Assembly: GCF_000482865.1 (NCBI RefSeq) | Contig: NZ_AXWW01000039.1 | Location: 1 to 64,000, forward strand | DNA from: Actinokineospora inagensis DSM 44258 | Lineage (GTDB): Bacteria > Actinomycetota > Actinomycetes > Mycobacteriales > Pseudonocardiaceae | DNA length: 64,000 nt | Direction of reading: 5' to 3' | In this document: in pieces, positions 7,228-13,740 of the stretch | Layout: every line of letters starts with the position of its first letter | Position numbering within the stretch: the stretch's first letter is position 1 | Notes under the pieces: generated by a model | The model's input: the letters and a program-made list of their open reading frames with translations, nothing else | What the model was told of the DNA's origin: nothing | The model's database searches: none | Program-made: the position numbers and the translations under genes

Positions 7228-9489
7228 TTACTTCAGGCCGGTGTCAACGGCGGTCATCAGGGTGCCGGGGTCGCCGGACATCTCCCAGGCCATGATGCCG
7301 AGGAGGTTCTTCGTCTTGAGCCAGGCGGTCTTCTGCTGGATGGTCCACGGGTCGTCGAAGGTCCACCACTGGCCGCTGGTGCCGCCGGTGAAGCAGGCGG
7401 TGGCGACGGCCTGGGTGTCGTGGTAGATGGTGCAGTTGGGCAGGCTGGAGAGCAGGTTGCTGTAGCCGCGGGTGCCCGCTTCCTCAGCGAACTGGCCCGG
7501 GGCCGCGCCCTGCGCCGACTGCCACTCGCCCTTCTTGCCGTTGTCCGGCACGCCCTGCCAGCCGCGGCCGTAGAACGCCAGACCCAGGGTCAGCTTGCGC
7601 GGGTTGGCGCCGCGGTCGGTGTAGGCCTTGATGGCGCGCTCGACGCTGAACTTGGTGGCATTCGGGTCGTCCACGTCGTCGTACAGGTTGGCCTGGTGGC
7701 CGGTCTGGTTCGGCTCCCACGAGTTGTCGCTGCCGGAGCCGTGGAAGTCGTAGCCCTGCACGTTGGCGACGTCGAGGTAGTCGAAGACCTTGGGGATGTC
7801 CCAGCCGAGCTGGACCTTGTTCGGGTCGGCCGGGGTGAACGCGTGCAGCTCGTACCGCTTGCCGGTGGTCTTGCTCTTGGCGTCGAGCTGGGTGCGGAAC
7901 TCCTTGAGCAGCGCGGTCAGGTTGTCCTTGTCGTTGGCGGCCGAGTAGTGGTTGCCCGGGTGCCCGTCGGGGCTGCCCGGCCACTCCCAGTCGATGTCGA
8001 TGCCGTCGAAGATGCCCGCGGCGGTACCCGGGCCGCCGGCGCCGCCGTAGGCCTTGATGTTGCCGTCGATGTAGGCGTCGATGCAGGACGCGACGAACTT
8101 CTTGCGGGACGCGTCGGTGGCGGCCACGTCGGAGAAGTACTTCGAGTAGGTCCACCCGCCGATCGACATGATGATCTTCAGGTTGGGGTACTTCGCCTTG
8201 AGCTTCTTGAGCTGGCCGAAGTTGCCGCGCAGCGGCTCCCAACCGGTGTCGCCCACGCCGTCGACGGACTGGGCCGCCGACATCGGACGCGAGTAGTCGG
8301 CCTCGGCGTCGCTCGCCCCGTCACCCTGGTTCGGGTCCTCGGGGTTGCTCGTCGTGCTCTTGGTGACGCCCGTCAGGCAGGTGAGGTTCGTCGGGTCGAT
8401 GTTGTTGAACGCGTAGAGCAAGTGCGTCAGCTTCGCCGCGGCGCCGGTGGTGACCAGGTTCTTGACGAAGTACTGACGCCCATAGATGCCCCACTGCACG
8501 AAGTAACCGACGCGGGCGTAGCCGCTGACGATGTCGGTGGTCTTGGCAGTAACGGGCGCGCTCTGGGCGGACGCGTTGTCGTAACCGTCGCGGGCTCGCA
8601 CGGTGAAGCTGTACGAGGTGGACGGCGACAGGCCGGTGACCTTGGCCGTGGTGGTGGTGACGGTCGCGTTGGCAGCACCGTTGACGAACACGTCGTAGGC
8701 CACCACGCCGGTGTTGTCCGTCGACGCGGTCCAGGCGAGGGTGACGCTACCGGAGTCGGCCGCGGTGGAGCGCAGACCGGCGGGAACGGTGGGTGCCTGG
8801 GTGTCGTCGGACGGGTTGTTGGTGGTCACGGTGAGCGGGGTGCTCGCCGCGGACGCCAACCCGTTGGTGTCCTTGGCCTTCACGGTGAAGGTGTAGGCCG
8901 TGTTCGGCGTCAGGTTGGCGACGCTGGTGGTCAGGTCGGCCGTGTTCGTCAGCAGGGCGGTGCCCTGGTAGACGTCGTAGCTGGCGATCGGCAGCGAGCC
9001 CATCGCGGCCGCGTCCCACGCCAGTGTGATGGTCTTGGTCGTCTTCACCGTCGCACGCAGGTTCGCCGGGGCAGCGGGCGGTGTGTCAGGAGTGCCATCA
9101 CAGTTGCCGTTGTCGACGCGGCACTTCGTGGGCGTCGCCGTGGCGCTAAGACGGAAGGACGGGTTGTACGGGTAGGTGGAGCGGCCCGGCTGAAGAGTGT
9201 TGATGTAGTACGCCGGGCTAAGGGTGACGCGGGTGCCGGTCTGGCTGACGGTGGAGTTCGCGTTAGCGGTTGCGGTTACGCCCGCCGGCAGCTCGAAGCT
9301 GATAGCCCAACCGGTGACGGCTGCGCTACCACTGTTGGTGACCGTGTACTCGCCGGTGGTGCCGGTCAATGCGAGCGTCGCGCGGAGTGCGCCCGCCGCC
9401 GAAGCCGGTTGGTTCGCGATGACTAGTGCGCCGGTGGCCAGCAGGAGGCTCACCGCCGCGGTGGACAAGCGACGAAGGGTGCGTCTCAT
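7228..9489 (-). CDS. Secreted chitinase: CBM2, two Fn3 domains, GH18
   Basis: 753 aa from ATG 9489 (GGAG upstream). A Sec signal peptide (RRTLRRL, hydrophobic core, ASA cleavage near residue 31) is followed by a CBM2-like chitin/cellulose-binding domain (about 33-130, VTGWAISFELPAG), two fibronectin type III linkers (about 137-228 and 233-325) and a GH18 catalytic domain (about 328-753). The active-site block FDGIDIDWEWPG is intact, with the proton donor at E502. SIGGWTYS and the late MAWEMSGD are also standard GH18 motifs. It should hydrolyse chitin outside the cell. Two DasR-type palindromes in its promoter suggest repression relieved by amino-sugar phosphates, as for streptomycete chitinases. 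Confidence 0.96.
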   Translation of the reverse strand: MRRTLRRLSTAAVSLLLATGALVIANQPASAAGALRATLALTGTTGEYTVTNSGSAAVTGWAISFELPAGVTATANANSTVSQTGTRVTLSPAYYINTLQPGRSTYPYNPSFRLSATATPTKCRVDNGNCDGTPDTPPAAPANLRATVKTTKTITLAWDAAAMGSLPIASYDVYQGTALLTNTADLTTSVANLTPNTAYTFTVKAKDTNGLASAASTPLTVTTNNPSDDTQAPTVPAGLRSTAADSGSVTLAWTASTDNTGVVAYDVFVNGAANATVTTTTAKVTGLSPSTSYSFTVRARDGYDNASAQSAPVTAKTTDIVSGYARVGYFVQWGIYGRQYFVKNLVTTGAAAKLTHLLYAFNNIDPTNLTCLTGVTKSTTSNPEDPNQGDGASDAEADYSRPMSAAQSVDGVGDTGWEPLRGNFGQLKKLKAKYPNLKIIMSIGGWTYSKYFSDVAATDASRKKFVASCIDAYIDGNIKAYGGAGGPGTAAGIFDGIDIDWEWPGSPDGHPGNHYSAANDKDNLTALLKEFRTQLDAKSKTTGKRYELHAFTPADPNKVQLGWDIPKVFDYLDVANVQGYDFHGSGSDNSWEPNQTGHQANLYDDVDDPNATKFSVERAIKAYTDRGANPRKLTLGLAFYGRGWQGVPDNGKKGEWQSAQGAAPGQFAEEAGTRGYSNLLSSLPNCTIYHDTQAVATACFTGGTSGQWWTFDDPWTIQQKTAWLKTKNLLGIMAWEMSGDPGTLMTAVDTGLK

Positions 9490-9528
9490 GGCGTTGGCTC
9501 CATGGGGATGACGGAGATATAGCCGATG

Positions 9529-9540
9529 TGGTCTAGACCA
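9529..9540. promoter_or_regulatory. DasR-type operator (dre) proximal to the chitinase
   Basis: TGGTCTAGACCA is a perfect 12-bp palindrome 40 bp upstream of the chitinase ATG. It matches the known actinobacterial DasR-responsive element found at chitinase and N-acetylglucosamine genes. DasR itself is not in the window. Confidence 0.85.
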
Positions 9541-9568
9541 CAAGTGAATCTAGCGCGCGGAACGGTTT

Positions 9569-9580
9569 AGGTCTAGACCA
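9569..9580. promoter_or_regulatory. Second DasR-type operator (dre)
   Basis: AGGTCTAGACCA differs from the proximal site at one base and is centred exactly 40 bp upstream of it, so both face the same side of the helix. The pair reproduces the direct-repeat arrangement of streptomycete chitinase promoters. Confidence 0.8.
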
Positions 9581-10223
9581 ATGCGCTCGCTGGAAATCAC
9601 CAGATTGGCGGCGGCGCCGACCTTCTCGGTTCGGTCGGGCCGGATGTCGCGGTGGGTGTTCTCCGCACGCTCTTTCGCTATTCGTCGAACCCGTTCCGCG
9701 GCGATCTTGGGGACGGTCTCCGGGTGTGGTTGCGGCTGGTTTGTGGCGGATTGTGCTGGTCGGTGATGATGTTGGAGTCGTTGTCGGACAAGCGGTTGTG
9801 CGCGGGTGGACCTGGTGGCGGTCGCGATGGTGGCGATCTTGTCGCGGAGTGCTGCGGGCGGGAGTTGTCCACATAGCCCGCAGGTTGTCCACAGGCGAGG
9901 GATTGTCACTGTTCGGGCTGCTCAGCGGGGGATAGCCTGGCGGCGGAAGGGTGGTCGCGGCGGATAACTGGGAATGGGGTGGTCGGGGGAACGCGACAAT
10001 TCGGGCCGGGTGCTCGACGAATTCGTGAATACGCGCCATGCGAGATGCTTGATGACGAGAGGTAGTGGACCTGTCGCCCGGCGGCACCGGGTGTCGGCGC
10101 CCGAGTGGTCTGCGGTGTGCGCCGTTCGAGGGAACGACCAGGAATTGTCAACTGTCAGTGACGGGGTGGATGGGTACCGTTGACGGGCGGACTTGATCGA
10201 CCGACTGATGAGGGTGAGTTGCC
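9581..10223. other. Intergenic region with no supported gene
   Basis: About 640 bases between the chitinase operators and the cyclase-like gene. Minus-strand frames exist here, but their Arg/Pro/Thr-rich translations and overlap with the dre sites argue against coding. The region contains two perfect DnaA boxes (separate entry) and otherwise nothing recognised. Confidence 0.5.
9865..9893 (+). other. Pair of perfect DnaA boxes
   Basis: TTGTCCACA occurs at 9865-9873 and again at 9885-9893 in the same orientation, exactly 20 bp apart (two helical turns). This is the actinobacterial DnaA-box consensus. No other perfect copy was noticed in the window. It may be a DnaA-binding or titration site, or a DnaA-controlled promoter. 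There is no dnaA/dnaN context and no AT-rich unwinding element, so it is not an obvious origin. Confidence 0.5.
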
Positions 10224-10988
10224 GTGGTGAGCGCTGACGAACTGCCGCCGTACCGCGCCGTGCTGGCCGTGGACGCCGAGCGGTACGGGTCGAACACCGA
10301 CCCCGGCCAGCGGCGGCTGGCCGAGGCCATCCCGGAGGTCATCCGGGTCGCGTTCGCCAAGAGCGGCCTGGCAGGCGCCTGGGAGGAGCGGCTCTACGCC
10401 CAGGACACCGGCGACGGGCTCGGCCTGTGCCTCGACCCCCGGCACCTGCCGGCCCTGGTCGCGCGGCTGTTCGGGGTGCTGCAGGAGGTGCTCACCGCGC
10501 GCGACGTGTGGATGCGCGAGGCCGACCGCGCCCTGCGGCTGCGGCTGCGCGCCGCCCTGCACGTCGGCCCGGTCCTGCAGCCCGGCGGCGGCCGTGCCCT
10601 GGTCACCGCCCACCGCCTGCTCGACGCCGCCCCCCTCCGCGACGCCCTCAAGCGGTCCGACCCCGACCGCACCTTCCTCGCCGTCATCCTCTCCAACCGC
10701 GTCCACGACGACGTCATCGCCGCCGGCTACGCCACCCTCCCCACCACCCCGGTCGACGTCCACATCAAGGAGTACGAGGCCGCCGCCCACCTGCACATCC
10801 CGCACCCCACCGGCGACCTCCTCGCCTCCGGCCTGGTCCCCGCCGCCCCGGACCCCACCCCCCCCCCCCCCCCCCAGCCCCGCCAAGACCCCCGCCTGGC
10901 CCCCGTCCACAACGTCATCACCGGCGGCCAGCACTCCGGCACCACCATCCAGGTCGGCCACCTCCACGGCGGCCTCAAGAACGCCTGA
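10224..10988 (+). CDS. Nucleotidyl-cyclase-like protein with C-terminal RHIM-like amyloid motif
   Basis: Starts at GTG 10224 or 10227 behind AGGGTGAG; 254 aa. Residues ~8-200 look like a diverged class III cyclase homology domain: YRAVLAVDAERYG (first metal-Asp region), AQDTGDGLGLCLDP and LRLRAALHVGPV, an order seen in actinobacterial cyclase-like proteins of signalling and conflict loci. Which catalytic residues survive is unclear. A Pro-rich linker coded partly by an 18-C run (10858-10875) leads to NVITGGQHSGTTIQVGHLHG (230-249). This resembles bacterial amyloid signalling motifs of the RHIM-like (BASS3) type, with the core I-Q-V-G at 242-245. Such motifs template assembly with a partner carrying the same motif; no partner was seen in the window. 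It is convergent with the gene ending at 11025. Confidence 0.75.
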   Translation: MVSADELPPYRAVLAVDAERYGSNTDPGQRRLAEAIPEVIRVAFAKSGLAGAWEERLYAQDTGDGLGLCLDPRHLPALVARLFGVLQEVLTARDVWMREADRALRLRLRAALHVGPVLQPGGGRALVTAHRLLDAAPLRDALKRSDPDRTFLAVILSNRVHDDVIAAGYATLPTTPVDVHIKEYEAAAHLHIPHPTGDLLASGLVPAAPDPTPPPPPQPRQDPRLAPVHNVITGGQHSGTTIQVGHLHGGLKNA

Positions 10989-11024
10989 CCGGTCGCCCCC
11001 GGGGGACTACCGGCCAGGCCTCGC

Positions 11025-11807
11025 TCACCCTGCCGCCTGCATCGGGAACGGCCCGAGCAACCCGGCGCTCTCCACCCGGGCCTGACCGGTCCGCGTGATC
11101 CGGTACACCTCCTCGTTGACGTGCACCAGGGCGCGATCGTCCAGACTGGCCGCGGTCCGCCGGAAATTGGCCCGCATCTTCTCCGGCAGCCACTGCTTCA
11201 GCTTCCCCGCTGGAGCACCGGCATCGCCGCAGTGGTAGAGCAGTGCCAGGATGTGATCGCTCGCCGGTAGGTCTCGGCGCAGCACCTTCGGCACATCACC
11301 GAATTCCTGCACGACCGGTATCTTCCGGGTCACCAGCGTGTCGACCAACCGTTGCGCCACATCGGCCGACACATGCCCACTGAGCCGCACGAACTCCGCG
11401 AGCACCCAGTCCAACACCCCGATGACCAGCGTCGAGTCCTGCAGGTTCGGGTCGATCCCATCCGCCAAGTGCGCCGCGTCCCGGCTGTTCCGGATGTCGT
11501 AAACCACCCGTAGCGCTCGCGGTAGGTAGATCCGCACGGACTTCGGGTGGTCGGCCTCCCGGAGCCGGGACAGCCGATTCGCGATCTCCTCGGTCTTGAG
11601 GTTGTCGTCGAGCGAGGTGAACGTCCCCGTGGTGATCTGCTGGAGGATGCGGTAGGCGGCTTCGCAGAACCGCCCACCTTCTACCTCGGTCGGCCGCAGC
11701 TTGCCGAGGTAGAAGTTGTCCTTCGCGTCCTTGTACGTGCCGAGCAGTTCGCGCACCAGCGCCTTGTCGTACGCGACCGCCAGCACCGCCTCAACCGACT
11801 CGCTCAT
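11025..11807 (-). CDS. Unrecognised protein, second gene of a coupled pair
   Basis: 260 aa; its ATG (11807-11805) overlaps the TGA of the upstream gene by four bases, so the two are translationally coupled. It is mostly helical: VEAVLAVAYDKALVRELLGTYKDAKDNF at the start, then RLREADHPKSVRIYLPRALRVVYDIRNSRDAAH (reminiscent of abortive-infection-like or HEPN-like charged helices, not a confident match), and a winged-helix-like C-terminus (GKLKQWLPEKMRANFRRTAASLDDRALVH, VYRITRTGQARVE). No signal peptide or membrane segment. It may be an effector or adaptor working with its upstream partner. Confidence 0.8.
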   Translation of the reverse strand: MSESVEAVLAVAYDKALVRELLGTYKDAKDNFYLGKLRPTEVEGGRFCEAAYRILQQITTGTFTSLDDNLKTEEIANRLSRLREADHPKSVRIYLPRALRVVYDIRNSRDAAHLADGIDPNLQDSTLVIGVLDWVLAEFVRLSGHVSADVAQRLVDTLVTRKIPVVQEFGDVPKVLRRDLPASDHILALLYHCGDAGAPAGKLKQWLPEKMRANFRRTAASLDDRALVHVNEEVYRITRTGQARVESAGLLGPFPMQAAG

Positions 11808-12454
11808 TCGTCGATCCCGGCGTTCACGGGTTCCTTCGCGCTGCTCGGCCTCGCCGCACCCGATCGTTTCCGACGAGGAGCCGGGTGCTCGGTGAGCGCG
11901 GCCCGCACGGCCGCCCGGTCGGGCAACGCCGCCACCACCGCTTCGCCCCGGTGCGACAACTGCTTGGCCCCGTTGTCCGCGGCGACCAAGAATCCGTGGC
12001 CGCGGGTCGCGCTGTCCAGGTCACGAGTCGGGTTGCCGAAGGCCGCCATGGCGGCCTCTCGGTTGATCTTCTCGATGTCCGACATCTTGAACTGGGTGGT
12101 ACCGCGGTACTCGGCCAGGTAGTACGCCAGGCACGCGATCCGTTCCGCGGCGTTGTCCGGCCTCTTCTGCTTGATGAACTCCTTGACGTTGCCCGGCTCG
12201 GTCTCGGCCCGCGCCGCTGAAGCTCCTGTTGGCGCGATGGACGACTCGTACCCCAGTGCCTGCAGCAGCAGCGACACCGCCTGCCGCAAGCTCTCCGGCG
12301 GCAGGGGGCGTAGCGCGTCGTACGCCAGGTAGACGGCCTCCAACTGCTTCCGGAACGGGTCCGGGCTGTCGGCGGTGTGGATGGTCCGCAACTCGACGTC
12401 GGGGGCGGGCGACGGTACGACGGTCAGCTCGGTGGGTTCCTCAGGTTGTGACAC
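11804..12454 (-). CDS. Unrecognised protein, first gene of a coupled pair
   Basis: 216 aa from GTG 12454, chosen because GAGGAGGA lies just upstream. Residues ~45-80 are helical (FRKQLEAVYLAYDALRPLPPESLRQAVSLLLQALGY). A linker follows, then a block resembling phage/plasmid winged-helix modules: ERIACLAYYLAEYRG, FKMSDIEKINREAAMAAFGNP, ATRGHGFLVAADNGAKQLSHRGEAVV. The tail is basic (APRRKRSGAARPSS), which suits nucleic-acid binding. Divergent from the HTH-like gene at 12650, with a perfect palindrome between them. A two-gene cassette with a divergent regulator is typical of defence or toxin-antitoxin loci; this is inference. Confidence 0.8.
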   Translation of the reverse strand: MSQPEEPTELTVVPSPAPDVELRTIHTADSPDPFRKQLEAVYLAYDALRPLPPESLRQAVSLLLQALGYESSIAPTGASAARAETEPGNVKEFIKQKRPDNAAERIACLAYYLAEYRGTTQFKMSDIEKINREAAMAAFGNPTRDLDSATRGHGFLVAADNGAKQLSHRGEAVVAALPDRAAVRAALTEHPAPRRKRSGAARPSSAKEPVNAGIDE

Positions 12455-12555
12455 CGATGTCCTCCTCGTTCTCCCGCGCCGATGTGGCCCGGGTGTGGAC
12501 ATCGCACCGTGGGGTTGTCGCAACTTTGTCGCACATAGGTCGTGGCAGTGTGGTT

Positions 12556-12570
12556 GATTGGGTCCCAATC
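12556..12570. promoter_or_regulatory. Candidate operator palindrome in divergent promoter
   Basis: GATTGGG-T-CCCAATC is a perfect 15-nt palindrome about 80 bp upstream of GTG 12650 and about 100 bp upstream of GTG 12454. It is well placed to control both divergent transcripts, plausibly by the HTH-like protein at 12650. Confidence 0.45.
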
Positions 12571-12649
12571 AGCGGGAACCATACTTTCGTGGAGATTTTC
12601 GGACGTGTTGCGAATCGGTAGCATCGGCGTGGTGAGCCGGAGGTGATCA

Positions 12650-13552
12650 GTGGTGTCGCGGCCTCTTCACGTTCGTGAGACGGGTATGCGCCTGCGGGAA
12701 CTGTTGCTGCGCAACTCGGCATACCGCGAGCAGTGGCGGCGTTCGCGGCATCGGACCGCTGATGGCGGTGAACAGGCCGCCATCAGCCAGGTGATCGCGA
12801 AGTGGCTGTTGGACACCGGCGAGGCCAGGCGGACACCGCGCAGCCTCAAGGACCTGGTCTCACGGGCGCTCTCGGGTGAGGTGCTCACCGGGGTCACGCT
12901 GACGTTGTTCATGGACGCGTTCTCGATGACCGATGAAGATCGTCTTTCGCTTCTGGCGCTGTGGGCGTCCGCTGGTGGTATCCAGGGTGTTGTGGACACG
13001 TTGTGCAACCGCCGGGAAATGGTGCTGCCGCAGCGGCACCGGACGGTTTCCGTATTCGAGCGGTATTCGGTGGGTCAGACGGGCGCGCTCGTCAGCAGGC
13101 ACACGCTCCACGTCATTCGCGCGGTGGCGGAAGGCGTGGACTCCTACATGTTCACGCACGAGCCGCGGGAGGTGCGGATCGAGGTGCTGCAGGGCGGCAA
13201 GCCTGGACCGACCTTCGTCCACGGAGGTGGGTTGCACTCCACGGAGATCAAGTTGGACCAGCCGTTGGCGCTGTGGGAAGCCGCGTCGCTGGAGTACCGG
13301 GCCTGGTTCGTGGGTGCGGAGCCGATCACCGAGGTGCGGCGGGCGGCGCTGGGGCGGACCGAGAACCTGACCATCGCCGTGGAGTTCGACGGCTGGGTGC
13401 CCGGTGTGGCGTCGTGGGGTGCGTGGACCGACCACCTGGCGGGCAGGCGGGTGCGGGCGGAGCGGGTGCCGGTCACCGGGCCCGCCATTCGGCAGGTGTG
13501 GCCATCGGTGGAGAACTCCGTGGTGGGGCTCACCTGGGAGCCGTCGAGGTAG
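12650..13552 (+). CDS. HTH-like regulatory/sensor protein
   Basis: 300 aa from GTG 12650 (or 12653) behind GGAGG (12639-12643). Residues ~40-115 look like an Xre-type helical domain: ISQVIAKWLLDTGEA, LKDLVSRALSGEVLTGVTLTLFMDAFSM, DRLSLLALWAS. The C-terminal ~180 residues are beta-rich (VSVFERYSVGQTG, SRHTLHVIRAVAEGVDSYMF, VRIEVLQGGKPGPTFVHGGG) and were not matched to a named family; they could sense a ligand. It is divergent from the coupled pair at 11025-12454 and probably autoregulated through the palindrome between them. Confidence 0.75.
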   Translation: MVSRPLHVRETGMRLRELLLRNSAYREQWRRSRHRTADGGEQAAISQVIAKWLLDTGEARRTPRSLKDLVSRALSGEVLTGVTLTLFMDAFSMTDEDRLSLLALWASAGGIQGVVDTLCNRREMVLPQRHRTVSVFERYSVGQTGALVSRHTLHVIRAVAEGVDSYMFTHEPREVRIEVLQGGKPGPTFVHGGGLHSTEIKLDQPLALWEAASLEYRAWFVGAEPITEVRRAALGRTENLTIAVEFDGWVPGVASWGAWTDHLAGRRVRAERVPVTGPAIRQVWPSVENSVVGLTWEPSR

Positions 13553-13609
13553 CGGTGTCCGTTTTGCGTCGTTGTGGTGAGTGGGCGCCCTGGGTGTTCG
13601 GTGTGCGGA

Positions 13610-13633
13610 AATTTCCTACCCTGTAAGGAAATT
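13610..13633. promoter_or_regulatory. Inverted repeat upstream of the copper-oxidase operon
   Basis: AATTTCCT (13610-13617) and AGGAAATT (13626-13633) form an 8-bp dyad with an 8-bp spacer, in a short A+T-rich patch about 110 bp before the oxidase start. It is a possible repressor or activator site. Confidence 0.4.
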
Positions 13634-13740
13634 CGTCGGCAGTACCGCTGTTCGGACTAATTTTGTGGAACGCGAAACGTTGGTGGGGAAGGGGCGATGT
13701 ACAGGCGACGTGGTCGGCCTGTGGTGGGTGAGGACGGGTT

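Noticed and set aside
7111-9426. A 771-codon plus-strand open frame opposite the chitinase
   Set aside because: Low-complexity Val/Gly/Arg translation, no ribosome binding site; the minus-strand chitinase has signal peptide, domains and active site.
9865-9893. DnaA-box pair as a replication origin
   Set aside because: Only two boxes, no dnaA, dnaN, rep or par genes and no A+T-rich unwinding region.
9533-10087. Minus-strand frames of 119 and 184 codons upstream of the chitinase
   Set aside because: They overlap the DasR operators and DnaA boxes and translate to Arg/Pro/Thr/Gln-rich peptides without recognisable structure.
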